Assembly (NCBI GenBank): GCA_016194835.1
Contig: JACQAU010000294.1
Span: 1-7,965 of the forward strand
Direction of reading: 5' to 3'
DNA length: 7,965 nucleotides
Origin: Deltaproteobacteria bacterium
GTDB lineage: Bacteria > Bdellovibrionota > UBA1018
The position numbers and the translations under genes are program-made. Below the pieces are notes generated by a model. That model worked only from the letters and a program-made list of their open reading frames with translations, did no database searches and was not told the DNA's origin. Shown here one piece after another: positions 1 to 6,414 of this stretch (its first letter is position 1; each line of letters starts with the position of its first letter).

Positions 1-747
1 GCACGTTTTTTAGACGTTTGTGTTTATTTAGGGAAAAATATTTTAGTTTCTGGTGGCACGGGTTCTGGAAAAACTACACTATTGAATATTTTGGGCACTC
101 GAGTGCCTTCACAACAAAGGCTAGTGATTATAGAGGATGCATCTGAGCTAAAGGTTCACATTGATCATGTGGTTTATTTTGAAACAAAATCTTCAGACGC
201 TATGGGGAAAGGCGAAGTTACAACTCGCGATCTCATGCGAGCTGCTTTGAGATTGAGGCCAGATCGTATTATTTTAGGTGAGGTGAGAAGTGAAGAAGCC
301 ATGGATCTCATTACGGCTATGAACACAGGGCATAATGGCTCAATGGGTACTATTCATGCAAACTCACCATTTGACTCTCTTGTGCGACTGGAAACTTTAG
401 CCATGATTGGTGAAACTAGAGTGCCAGTGGTGGCTGTGCGGAGACAAATTGTTTCTGCTATTCATATTGTGGTGCAAATTCAGAGGATGTCTGATGGAAC
501 GCGTAAAATTACTAATGTTTCAGAAGTACTTCCTGAAATAGATGATCATGGACACTATTTTTTAAAGAGTATATATAAGTTTATACAAAAAGGAAAAACT
601 CCAGAGGGTAAGGTAGTTGGCGAACTTATTCCGACAGGTCATATACCGGGCATGATTGTAGAAATGGAAATTAATCAAATTCCTTTTCCTAAAGATAAAT
701 TTACTCCACCAGATTGGTATGTTGAAACTCAAAAAAAAGCTGCATAA
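1..747 (+). CDS. cpaF: CpaF/TadA-family secretion ATPase, C-terminal part (5' end outside window)
   Basis: This is the C-terminal half of a hexameric type II/IV secretion NTPase of the CpaF/TadA class, which powers assembly of Tad/Flp-type pili at the inner membrane. The frame is open from base 1, so the gene starts upstream; 248 residues are visible and CpaF proteins are usually 420-500 long. Numbering from base 1, one sees Walker A GGTGSGKTT (residues 18-26), an Asp-box-like EDASEL (45-50), Walker B RPDRIILGEV with the catalytic Glu at residue 94, and the His-box GTIHAN (His119). All core catalytic motifs are intact. The tail (GELIPTGHIPGM) also matches the family. The next gene is eno and not tadB, so if a Tad cluster exists it lies upstream and this is its last gene. 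A VirB11/TrbB relative is a less likely alternative. I see no hairpin in the 30 bases before eno. Confidence 0.92.
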   Translation, partial: ARFLDVCVYLGKNILVSGGTGSGKTTLLNILGTRVPSQQRLVIIEDASELKVHIDHVVYFETKSSDAMGKGEVTTRDLMRAALRLRPDRIILGEVRSEEAMDLITAMNTGHNGSMGTIHANSPFDSLVRLETLAMIGETRVPVVAVRRQIVSAIHIVVQIQRMSDGTRKITNVSEVLPEIDDHGHYFLKSIYKFIQKGKTPEGKVVGELIPTGHIPGMIVEMEINQIPFPKDKFTPPDWYVETQKKAA

Positions 748-759
748 CTGAGTAATTAG

Positions 760-768
760 TGCTATTTT
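760..768 (+). promoter_or_regulatory. Possible extended -10 element just upstream of eno
   Basis: TGCTATTTT resembles an extended -10 (TGn followed by a hexamer matching TATAAT at 4 of 6 positions). It ends 9 bases before the eno ATG, so transcription would start within 2-3 bases of the start codon. No convincing -35 is present. AT-rich DNA yields such matches by chance, so this is weak evidence taken alone. Confidence 0.2.
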
Positions 769-777
769 CTAGCCACT

Positions 778-2091
778 ATGAGATTAAAAATCCAAGATAT
801 ACAGGCAAGAGAAGTCTTAGACTCTAGGGGATTTCCCACAATCGAAGCAGAACTTTTATTAAAAACCGACAAAGATCAAGAATACCTGGGACGTGCCATT
901 GTACCATCGGGAGCTTCGACGGGAGAGGGCGAAGCTTTGGAACTCAGAGATGGAGACAAAAAGCGTTATTTGGGCAAAGGTGTACTGTTAGCTGTGCAAA
1001 ATGTGCGTGAAAAAATAAAACCAAATCTGATAGGAAAGAATTTTACAACTCAGTTTGAACTAGATTCGTACCTCAAAAATCTAGATGGTACAGAAAATAA
1101 ATCCAAGCTAGGTGCTAATGCAATTTTATCTGTTAGTCTGGCTTATGCACGTGCAGAGGCAAGTTCTAAAAAGCTTCCGCTTTATTCACACTTGGCAAGT
1201 TTATTTGGTGCTAAAGGCAATATTTTACCAGTGCCATTAATGAATATTCTAAATGGAGGCCGCCATGCAGATAATGGATTAGCAGTACAAGAATTTATGA
1301 TTGTGCCGTGTGGATTTCAAAAATTTTCTGAAGCTTTACGTGCCGGTACTGAGGTTTTTCATAATTTAAAAAAGATTTTACAAGAAAATAAATTAAGTAC
1401 TGGGCTTGGAGACGAGGGTGGTTTTGCCCCAGCTTTTCAAGGTGATAAACCTCATGAACAAGTACTTCAGATACTGTCTCTAGCTATTGAGAAGTCTGGC
1501 TATCGACTTGGAACTGACATTTTTTTGGCGCTAGATGCTGCAGCTAGCGAGTTTTGTGCTGACTTGCCTGGCAAGTATCGCTTTGAAGGTAAAACGTTGT
1601 CTTATCAAGAAATGACAGCCATTTATCAGACTTGGATGCAAAAATATTCTATTATTTCTATCGAAGACGGTCTGTCAGAGCATGATTGGGAGGGGTGGGG
1701 TTATTTGACAAAAGAATTGGGTTCAAAATGCCAACTAGTGGGAGATGATTTGTTTGTTACAAATAGCGTTTATTTAAAAAAGGGAATTGAACAAAATATA
1801 ACCAATGCTATTTTGATTAAGCTAAATCAAATTGGAACAATCAAAGAAACATTTGATACAATGAAACTAGCGTTACAGGCAGGGTATAAAAATGTAATTT
1901 CGCATCGCAGCGGTGAGACAGAAGACACCTTTATTGCCGATTTGGCGGTAGGTACCGGGGCTTCGCAGATCAAAACTGGCTCAGCTTCGCGTACTGATCG
2001 GATTGCAAAGTACAATCAGCTTTTGCGAATCGAAGAACAGCTTGGTTCACAAGCTATATTTTTGGGGAGAAAAGCATTTGAAAAAGTCTAG
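778..2091 (+). CDS. eno: Enolase (phosphopyruvate hydratase)
   Basis: Enolase interconverts 2-phosphoglycerate and phosphoenolpyruvate in glycolysis and gluconeogenesis. In many Gram-negatives it is also a degradosome partner. The length (437 residues) is normal. Key residues are all present: flexible-loop Ser44 (PSGASTGE), His163 (HADN), Glu172 (QEFM), general acid Glu213 (GDEGG), Mg ligands Asp253, Glu296 and Asp323, general base Lys348 (LIKLNQIG), His376-Arg377-Ser378, and Lys399 (QIKTGSASR). ATG 778 is the only usable start, because an in-frame TAG lies at 757-759 with no other start codon between. There is no Shine-Dalgarno. A few near-invariant positions outside the catalytic set differ: DSRGFP instead of DSRGNP (Phe19), STGEGEA instead of STGExEA with a large residue, and NGLAVQEFM where NNVDIQEFM is typical. 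Catalysis should be intact. The 3' end overlaps the ftsB start by 14 bases. Confidence 0.97.
   Translation: MRLKIQDIQAREVLDSRGFPTIEAELLLKTDKDQEYLGRAIVPSGASTGEGEALELRDGDKKRYLGKGVLLAVQNVREKIKPNLIGKNFTTQFELDSYLKNLDGTENKSKLGANAILSVSLAYARAEASSKKLPLYSHLASLFGAKGNILPVPLMNILNGGRHADNGLAVQEFMIVPCGFQKFSEALRAGTEVFHNLKKILQENKLSTGLGDEGGFAPAFQGDKPHEQVLQILSLAIEKSGYRLGTDIFLALDAAASEFCADLPGKYRFEGKTLSYQEMTAIYQTWMQKYSIISIEDGLSEHDWEGWGYLTKELGSKCQLVGDDLFVTNSVYLKKGIEQNITNAILIKLNQIGTIKETFDTMKLALQAGYKNVISHRSGETEDTFIADLAVGTGASQIKTGSASRTDRIAKYNQLLRIEEQLGSQAIFLGRKAFEKV
2064..2070 (+). promoter_or_regulatory. Shine-Dalgarno that fixes the TTG start of ftsB
   Basis: GGGGAGA lies inside the 3' end of eno, 7 bases before the TTG at 2078. 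It is the only strong ribosome-binding sequence near the beginning of ftsB and supports the TTG start over the far-upstream ATG at 2003. Confidence 0.7.
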
Positions 2092-2386
2092 TTATTATAG
2101 ACTTTGGTTTATTGTTTTTGGATTTTGGTTTTTATTTTTGTCCGGGATTCTCACGCAGTTGACAGGCTCTCCGGGAGTGCTTCAGCTTATGCGTTTAAAA
2201 AACTTAAAGGTTCAACGTGAAAAGCAAATTGTCGAATTAAAGACTGATATTCAAAGGTTAGAATACGACGCTAAGAGATTAGAAAAAAATTCTGTGGTGC
2301 AAGAACAGGAAATTCGTCGTGTTTTGGGGTATGCCGCCAAAGACGAGATTATTTTTGATTTTTCATCTGTTGACCAATTGCACTAA
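2078..2386 (+). CDS. ftsB: FtsB/DivIC-family septum formation initiator
   Basis: FtsB is a bitopic inner-membrane protein that forms the FtsQLB complex with FtsL and FtsQ and activates septal peptidoglycan synthesis. From the TTG at 2078 the protein is 102 residues, very close to the usual FtsB length. It has a short cytoplasmic N-terminus, one membrane span (about residues 9-28), then a predicted periplasmic coiled coil (about 37-80, with the family signature GVLQLMRLKNL) and the C-terminal LGYAAKDEIIFDF, which matches the LG...E.vf.f end of the family. The TTG is chosen because of the upstream GGGGAGA; a start at 2003 would add 25 residues translated from the eno region that do not fit the family. 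The 14-base overlap with eno implies coupled translation. The eno-ftsB neighbourhood is common in Proteobacteria. Confidence 0.88.
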   Translation: MKKSSYYRLWFIVFGFWFLFLSGILTQLTGSPGVLQLMRLKNLKVQREKQIVELKTDIQRLEYDAKRLEKNSVVQEQEIRRVLGYAAKDEIIFDFSSVDQLH

Positions 2387-2397
2387 ATCATTATACA
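2370..2397 (+). promoter_or_regulatory. Candidate promoter for queF
   Basis: TTGACC (5 of 6 matches to a -35) is separated by 16 bases from TATACA (4 of 6 to a -10). The -10 ends 10 bases before the queF ATG, placing the likely transcription start about 3 bases before the start codon. It overlaps the last codons of ftsB. Confidence 0.35.
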
Positions 2398-2407
2398 TGT
2401 TTATTTT

Positions 2408-2800
2408 ATGAAGAAAAAGCCAGGTATAGTACCGAAAGGTTTAGAACAAATTCGTAATGCGCGGCTTGCACGTTTTTCTAATCGTACGCAGGTTCGTCGT
2501 TATCAAGTCGAATTTACTTGTCCTGAATTTACTAGTCTTTGTCCTATGACTGGGTTTCCTGATTTTGCAACGGTTTTTATTAAATATATCCCTAAGAAAT
2601 GGTGTGTTGAATTGAAAAGCTTAAAGCTCTATATAAATAAATTTCGCAATAGAGGCATATTTTATGAAGATGTTGTGAATGTGATTTTAGATGATTTAGT
2701 AAAATTATTAGATCCTTGGGAGATCGAAGTAGTGGGTGATTTTACGGTGCGAGGCAATATTAAAACAGTTGTGAGAGCAAAGCATATTAATGATAGTTAA
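2408..2800 (+). CDS. queF: QueF, NADPH-dependent preQ0 reductase (short, type I)
   Basis: QueF reduces the nitrile of 7-cyano-7-deazaguanine (preQ0) to the amine preQ1 using NADPH, in the cytoplasmic pathway to queuosine-modified tRNA. The 130-residue length fits the single-domain YkvM-like class. Visible motifs are CPEFTSLCP with the nucleophilic Cys45, Asp52 in FPDF, the NADPH-side signature ELKSLKLYI (68-76), and Glu87. Two residues differ from what I know of the family: Tyr86 occupies the position of the usual active-site His (FYE instead of FHE), and Phe50 replaces the Gln of GQPDF. The ATG is the first possible start because of an in-frame TAA at 2384-2386, and it has no Shine-Dalgarno. 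The C-terminus stops soon after FTVRGNI, lacking the longer tail of the Bacillus enzyme. No other queuosine gene is in the window. Its stop overlaps that of the convergent gene. Confidence 0.9.
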   Translation: MKKKPGIVPKGLEQIRNARLARFSNRTQVRRYQVEFTCPEFTSLCPMTGFPDFATVFIKYIPKKWCVELKSLKLYINKFRNRGIFYEDVVNVILDDLVKLLDPWEIEVVGDFTVRGNIKTVVRAKHINDS

Positions 2801-3540
2801 TCGTTACCACTATCGTCGTTGTCTTCATTATCTTCTTGATCTTCTTGTTTTTTTAAGTCTAGCACGGCTTTTGTTAACATACGACGGTTACGACCTTCGA
2901 TTTCAAAACAGTCTTTAGATTTTACTTTTTTTAGTACTGTTTGAATGCTGGCAGGCTGTCTTTCAGAAAGGGTTTCGTAAGTGTAGTTTTTGCCAGGTGT
3001 AGCCATCAAGATGCTTTGGGCATGCCTTTTCCGGCGGTCAATTTTATCTTTTTGAAATACCAAGTAAATATCTCCTGTAAAATTTTCGGAAACCGCAGGA
3101 AAAAATTTTTTTAAATTTCCATGCTTGTTTGATGCGCTTAAGCAATTCCCATAAAACGCTCTTGATTCATAGACAACCTGATTTTGTTTCTGGTCAATGA
3201 TTTTTCCTGGATATACAAATTGTGACAGTATTGTTCCTTCTGTGTTAATGAGGTAAATTGATCGGTCTTGCAAACAGTTTGCGCACGGTTTGGCTGAAAT
3301 TAAAAGCAAAGGTTTTTGAATTTCGCTTGAGTTTACAAAGCTAATAAAACTGATTTCAAAAAGATTTATTTTTATAGAAGACGTATTGTTGTCGTTGAGA
3401 GGTTTTTTGAAGTAAATGACATTGCCGTCTATTTTGTCTATAACTATTGCATGTTCTTTTGTGTCGTTTGCAATTGAAATAGTAGACAATATAAGTGACA
3501 CTGTGCAAAAGATGAGGTATGGTATTTTCAAGAAGCACAT
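2797..3540 (-). CDS. Exported protein of unknown function with an acidic C-terminal tail
   Basis: I do not recognise this 247-residue protein. It begins with a Sec signal peptide (hydrophobic to about residue 23, probable cleavage after SIA, residue 24) and no lipobox, so it should be periplasmic or released. The mature part has a CANC motif (Cys86, Cys89) plus Cys133 and Cys211, which could form disulfides. A basic stretch DRRKRH (168-173) and an acidic low-complexity tail rich in Asp, Glu and Asn (about 232-247) are notable. The ATG is the first possible start, since an in-frame TAA sits directly before it. There is no Shine-Dalgarno, but a TACAAT hexamer ends six bases upstream. The gene converges on queF, with the stop codons of both sharing one TTAA, and diverges from the Nfu gene. 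The intact signal peptide and long open frame make it a real gene; the function is unknown. Confidence 0.75.
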   Translation of the reverse strand: MCFLKIPYLIFCTVSLILSTISIANDTKEHAIVIDKIDGNVIYFKKPLNDNNTSSIKINLFEISFISFVNSSEIQKPLLLISAKPCANCLQDRSIYLINTEGTILSQFVYPGKIIDQKQNQVVYESRAFYGNCLSASNKHGNLKKFFPAVSENFTGDIYLVFQKDKIDRRKRHAQSILMATPGKNYTYETLSERQPASIQTVLKKVKSKDCFEIEGRNRRMLTKAVLDLKKQEDQEDNEDNDDSGND

Positions 3541-3546
3541 TTAGCT

Positions 3547-3552
3547 ATTGTA
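3547..3552 (-). promoter_or_regulatory. Possible -10 element placing transcription start at the ATG
   Basis: On the minus strand TACAAT (5 of 6 matches to TATAAT) lies exactly six bases before the ATG at 3540. If used, transcription would start at the A of the start codon and the message would be leaderless. I see no good -35 at 16-18 bases, so the support is modest. Confidence 0.25.
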
Positions 3553-3567
3553 ACTTATTTTTTAAAT

Positions 3568-3595
3568 TTGCCATTTAAATTTGGTGTTATTTAAT
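3568..3595 (+). promoter_or_regulatory. Candidate promoter for the Nfu-glycosyltransferase unit
   Basis: TTGCCA (5 of 6 to a -35) and TTTAAT (5 of 6 to a -10) are separated by 16 bases. The predicted start is near 3602, giving a leader of about 50 bases that contains a good Shine-Dalgarno. The region is very AT-rich, so chance matches are possible. Confidence 0.4.
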
Positions 3596-3640
3596 GTTAA
3601 ATTTAGTGGCTAAAGTTGAGAGTGAGAGATTAATTGTTTG

Positions 3641-3646
3641 AAAGGA
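3641..3646 (+). promoter_or_regulatory. Shine-Dalgarno of the Nfu gene
   Basis: AAAGGA lies 7 bases before the ATG at 3654, an ideal spacing, and supports that start codon. Confidence 0.7.
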
Positions 3647-3653
3647 TGTTAGT

Positions 3654-4220
3654 ATGTCTGAAGAAGAAGTGTATGTTTCGTTAGATTTCACTCCAAATCC
3701 AAATACACTAAAATACAATGTTAATCGTATTTTAGTTTCTAAGGGTGCGCATCAGTTTTTAAAAAAATCAATTGCAGAAAAGAAATCGCCTTTAGCGGCA
3801 AGGCTTTTGAGTGTTCCAGGTGTTGTTGGTGTTATGTTGGGTAAGGATTTTGTGTCAGTTACTAAAAGCGAAGATGGCGATTGGGATGCGGTGCATAAAA
3901 ACTGTTCTGAGACAATTTATGATCACTTAAGTAAAAAGCTATTAGTATTGGATGCAAGTGCATTGCAAGAAGAAAGTCATAAGAGTGGAGAGAGTGCGAT
4001 AGCCAAGCGTATTATTGAGATTTTAGACACTGAAATTCGTCCTGCAGTTGCTATGGACGGTGGAGATATTACGTTTGATAGGTTCGAAGATGGTATTGTT
4101 TATTTGTATCTTCAGGGGTCGTGTAGTGGTTGTCCTAGTTCGGTTATGACTCTAAAGATGGGGATTGAAAACAGGCTTAAGCAAGAAATTCCTGAAATTC
4201 AAGAAGTCGTGTCAGTATAA
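3654..4220 (+). CDS. Nfu-type iron-sulfur cluster scaffold/carrier (Nfu N-domain plus NifU C-domain)
   Basis: This 188-residue protein has the two-domain layout of NFU1 and alphaproteobacterial Nfu: an N-terminal Nfu domain (about residues 6-93, starting with the typical FTPNPNTLKY, 12-21, and containing the LLSVPGVVGVMLG stretch, 51-63) and a C-terminal NifU-like domain (about 113-188). The latter carries RPAVAMDGGDI (129-139) and the CSGC motif (Cys157, Cys160). Two monomers are expected to hold a [4Fe-4S] cluster through these cysteines and hand it to apo-enzymes in the cytoplasm. Start and ribosome-binding site are clear. No isc or suf genes adjoin it. The next gene, a glycosyltransferase, starts 22 bases downstream, so they are probably co-transcribed without an obvious functional link. 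Confidence 0.9.
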   Translation: MSEEEVYVSLDFTPNPNTLKYNVNRILVSKGAHQFLKKSIAEKKSPLAARLLSVPGVVGVMLGKDFVSVTKSEDGDWDAVHKNCSETIYDHLSKKLLVLDASALQEESHKSGESAIAKRIIEILDTEIRPAVAMDGGDITFDRFEDGIVYLYLQGSCSGCPSSVMTLKMGIENRLKQEIPEIQEVVSV

Positions 4221-4228
4221 ACTCATAT

Positions 4229-4232
4229 GGGA
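4229..4232 (+). promoter_or_regulatory. Weak Shine-Dalgarno supporting the GTG start of the glycosyltransferase
   Basis: GGGA lies 10 bases before the GTG at 4243. It is short and the spacing is at the long end, but it is the only purine-rich stretch in the gap after the Nfu gene. Confidence 0.3.
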
Positions 4233-4242
4233 TAAATATACT

Positions 4243-5004
4243 GTGTACAAAAATCATAAAGTAATAGTTATTGCGCCTTGCTATAACGAAGAGCTTAAGA
4301 TCAGTGAAGTGGTAGTGCGCATTAATGGTATGCACGAGCATGTGGTGGACGAAGTTTTAGTTGTTGATGATGGTTCGACAGATTCTTCAGCTAGGGTATC
4401 AAAAGACAAGGGAGCAAGTGTTATTTTCATGGGGCGGGTTGCGGGAGTTGGTGCGGCAATTAGGGCTGGGTTTAAATATGCCTTAGAAAAAAAATATGAT
4501 CTCATTGTCGTAATTGCAGGCAATAATAAAGACGAACCCAATGAAATTCCTGATTTACTGAAGCCTATCGTGCATGAAGGCTATGATTTTGTACAAGGCT
4601 CGCGTTATTTAAAACATAATGCTACTTTGACGACTTCGCAAAATATGGCCAACATGCCATGGTATCGCAAAGTAGCTACTAGGCTGCATCCTTTTTTATT
4701 TTCTCTCTTATCTGGCAAAAAGGTTACTGAGAGCACAAATGGGTTTCGTGCAATTAGAGCCAGTGTATTAAAAGACGACCTCATACGACTAGAGCAGGCG
4801 TGGTTGGATCAGTATGAGCTAGAGCCTTATTTGTATTTTAAGGTTGTTCGTTTAGGGTATAAAACTACTGAGGTTCCTTGTACGAAGGTTTATCCAACAA
4901 AAGATTTTGCTAAAAAGCATGGATATACAAAAATGAAACCTTTTGTGAGTTGGTGGTCTATTTTGAGGCCTTTGATTTTATTGCGATTAGGATTAAAATC
5001 TTAA
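4243..5004 (+). CDS. Family 2 glycosyltransferase (DPM1/polyprenyl-phosphate type)
   Basis: A GT-A fold family 2 glycosyltransferase that should transfer a sugar from a nucleotide sugar, most likely to polyprenyl phosphate or a glycan in the inner leaflet of the membrane. I chose the GTG at 4243 (253 residues) because the ATG at 4165 would add 26 residues overlapping the Nfu coding end and unlike the family. From the GTG, visible motifs are APCYNEE (11-17), VVDDGSTDSS (40-49) and the GVGAAIRAGF segment (68-77). The QGSRYL and NGFRA segments of the dolichol-phosphate-mannose-synthase-like family follow. At the place of the usual metal-binding DADGQ or DxD the sequence reads IAGNNKDEP (91-99), so the first Asp is absent. 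The C-terminus (WWSILRPLILLRLGL) is hydrophobic or amphipathic but too short to be a clear membrane domain. Donor and acceptor cannot be told from the sequence. It ends 11 bases from the convergent lipoprotein gene. Confidence 0.85.
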   Translation: MYKNHKVIVIAPCYNEELKISEVVVRINGMHEHVVDEVLVVDDGSTDSSARVSKDKGASVIFMGRVAGVGAAIRAGFKYALEKKYDLIVVIAGNNKDEPNEIPDLLKPIVHEGYDFVQGSRYLKHNATLTTSQNMANMPWYRKVATRLHPFLFSLLSGKKVTESTNGFRAIRASVLKDDLIRLEQAWLDQYELEPYLYFKVVRLGYKTTEVPCTKVYPTKDFAKKHGYTKMKPFVSWWSILRPLILLRLGLKS

Positions 5005-5015
5005 ATTTCACATAT

Positions 5016-6353
5016 CTAACGCGCAGCTTTTACGCGAACCTGAAAAGGGGCCGCACTTCCCTCTACCCAGATTGCAAAAAGCTTAGAGTTAAAGCCAACA
5101 AGAAACGGACTATTGACTGACTGGCTGGTATCTATATTGAGACCTAAGGCTCCATTTCCATCTACAATTGTCCAAGGTGGACTTGTGCTTGCACCAGCAA
5201 ACATTGCAACGCGGGTTTGAAACTTAGCATTAGAGCCAACTTCTTTCCATATAGCATAAAGATGTGATCTAAAAACTGCTACTCTAGGTAGTGTGGCATT
5301 TTTAGTAGTATCAAAGTTAATTCCGTTTGTGCCATAGCCGTCAACAAAGCTCCAATCCGGAGCGTCGTCATTTCCATTATATTCAGCAGCTCTAATTTGA
5401 GATACTCCATTACTATACTCACTCCAAATACCATACAACTTAGAATTAAAATCAACGGGCTGTAAATCATTAGCGTTACTGGCAGAGTCTTTATTTATAC
5501 TTGTACCACCGTCTATCAGAGTCCATGCTGGACTTGCGTCATTGCCATTGTAAACTCTCATATGAACTTGTGAAGCTCCTTCGTGCCAAGCTAAATAAAG
5601 TTTAGAATTAAAAACGCAAAAATTTGGTCTTAGGGCACCTGTGCTTGTGTCTTTATTGAGTCCGTTTACACCATTTCCATCTACGAAACTCCACGTAGAG
5701 CCATCGTCATTGTAAACTTTTACTCTAATTTGCGTGACTGTTGCAGTGTCTTCTTGCCAGGTGGTATAAAGTTTATTGTTAAAAGCAATTAAGTTAGAGT
5801 TTGCTCCACCTTTGGTTGTATCTTTGTTTATTCCTGTTACTCCCCCGCCATCGATACTGCTCCATGCAGCGCTAGAATCATTGCCATTATAAACTTTGAC
5901 TCTTATTTGAGTTACTCCTGCGTTGGTTTCATTAAAAATTATATAAAGCTTTGAATTAACAACTTCTAGTTTCGAGGTTGTAGCGGTCTCACCCGTATTA
6001 ACATTAATTCCATTTGGACCATTGCCATCAACAAAGCTCCAAGCTGGAGAGGTATCGCTATTATTAAAAACAGCTACTCTGATTTGATTTTTTGCACCAT
6101 TGGTTTCTGCCCAAGTGGCATAGAGTTTAGAATTGAAAACTTTTAACGAAGCAATGATTGCGCTTTTAGTTGAGTCTTTATTGATCCCTGTAGAGCCAGT
6201 TCCATCAACTGCAGTCCAAGTGCTTGGATCAATAGGAGAGGTGTCTTCTTGAGTGTCTACGCCCATCAGTGCAGGCTTACAGGAGTTAAATTGATGCATT
6301 ATAATAAATGCAATAAGAATGACGCATATTTTAAAAAGCCGTGTTTTCACCAA
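5016..6353 (-). CDS. Repeat lipoprotein, probable seven-bladed beta-propeller
   Basis: A 445-residue predicted lipoprotein of unknown function. Residues 1-24 form a signal peptide ending FNSC, a weak but plausible lipobox with Cys25 as the lipidated residue. The +2 residue is Lys, not Asp, so outer-membrane sorting is likely under the usual rule. From residue 46 to the C-terminus the whole protein is seven tandem repeats of 52-60 residues with the consensus WsfVDGnGxnGINkDT, then FNSKLYaiWxE, then QIRVxvYNGND. Seven units, a shorter last repeat, and Asp-box-like turns (for example NDDGSTW before repeat 4) fit a beta-propeller closed by the N-terminal strand. There is no recognisable catalytic motif, so ligand binding or a structural role at the cell surface is the best guess. 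The start is TTG (6353) or GTG (6350); neither has a good Shine-Dalgarno. It is divergent from the phosphatase pair. Confidence 0.82.
   Translation of the reverse strand: MVKTRLFKICVILIAFIIMHQFNSCKPALMGVDTQEDTSPIDPSTWTAVDGTGSTGINKDSTKSAIIASLKVFNSKLYATWAETNGAKNQIRVAVFNNSDTSPAWSFVDGNGPNGINVNTGETATTSKLEVVNSKLYIIFNETNAGVTQIRVKVYNGNDSSAAWSSIDGGGVTGINKDTTKGGANSNLIAFNNKLYTTWQEDTATVTQIRVKVYNDDGSTWSFVDGNGVNGLNKDTSTGALRPNFCVFNSKLYLAWHEGASQVHMRVYNGNDASPAWTLIDGGTSINKDSASNANDLQPVDFNSKLYGIWSEYSNGVSQIRAAEYNGNDDAPDWSFVDGYGTNGINFDTTKNATLPRVAVFRSHLYAIWKEVGSNAKFQTRVAMFAGASTSPPWTIVDGNGALGLNIDTSQSVNSPFLVGFNSKLFAIWVEGSAAPFQVRVKAAR
5019..6218 (-). repeat. Seven tandem protein repeats (52-60 residues each)
   Basis: Repeat boundaries, by aligning the W..(V/I)DG motif, are residues 46-104, 105-163, 164-220, 221-276, 277-333, 334-393 and 394-445 of the lipoprotein. 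Each contains a core close to NSKLYxxW and QIRVxxYNGND. Repeat 5 is shortened in its VDGNGxxGIN segment (IDGGTSIN), and repeat 6 has the least typical core (RSHLYAIW, QTRVAMF). At DNA level the copies have drifted, so the array is old and not a recent slippage product. Confidence 0.88.
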
Positions 6354-6414
6354 TCTTACTGATCGTGAGAATAGATATAAAAATTTACTAGCGTGGGAGA
6401 TTTTTTTCGCGCTA

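Noticed and set aside
82..84. CpaF starting at the TTG at 82
   Set aside because: The frame is open from base 1 and the Walker A motif is encoded at 52-78, so the gene begins upstream of the window.
1827..2015. 62-codon minus-strand frame inside eno
   Set aside because: It lies fully antisense to conserved enolase coding sequence and shows no family features or start signals.
2003..2077. ftsB starting at the ATG at 2003
   Set aside because: It would add 25 residues read out of frame through eno, unlike FtsB, and has no ribosome-binding site. The TTG at 2078 has GGGGAGA at ideal spacing and gives the standard length.
3356..3538. 60-codon frame overlapping the exported-protein gene on the same strand
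   Set aside because: It is a shifted-frame shadow, whereas the longer frame has a clear signal peptide.
4227..4235. Minimal two-codon frame ATG GGA TAA between the Nfu and glycosyltransferase genes
   Set aside because: It is too short to distinguish from chance, and it has no ribosome-binding site of its own.
4165..4242. Glycosyltransferase starting at the ATG at 4165
   Set aside because: The extra 26 residues overlap the conserved C-terminal coding part of the Nfu gene and do not resemble family 2 glycosyltransferases. GTG 4243 sits just before the first beta strand.
4281..4541. 86-codon minus-strand frame inside the glycosyltransferase
   Set aside because: It is a Ser/Thr-rich shadow of conserved coding sequence on the other strand.
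5020..5036. CGCG...CGCG inverted repeat near the convergent gene ends as a terminator
   Set aside because: The stem is only 4 bp and self-complementary, with no following T run, and it is coding for the lipoprotein C-terminus.
5279..5470. 63-codon minus-strand frame within the lipoprotein gene
   Set aside because: It overlaps a repeat-containing gene on the same strand in another frame and has no independent support.
5019..6218. CRISPR array or DNA-level tandem repeat
   Set aside because: The periodicity is at protein level with strongly diverged DNA and an uninterrupted reading frame; there are no spacers or identical repeat units.
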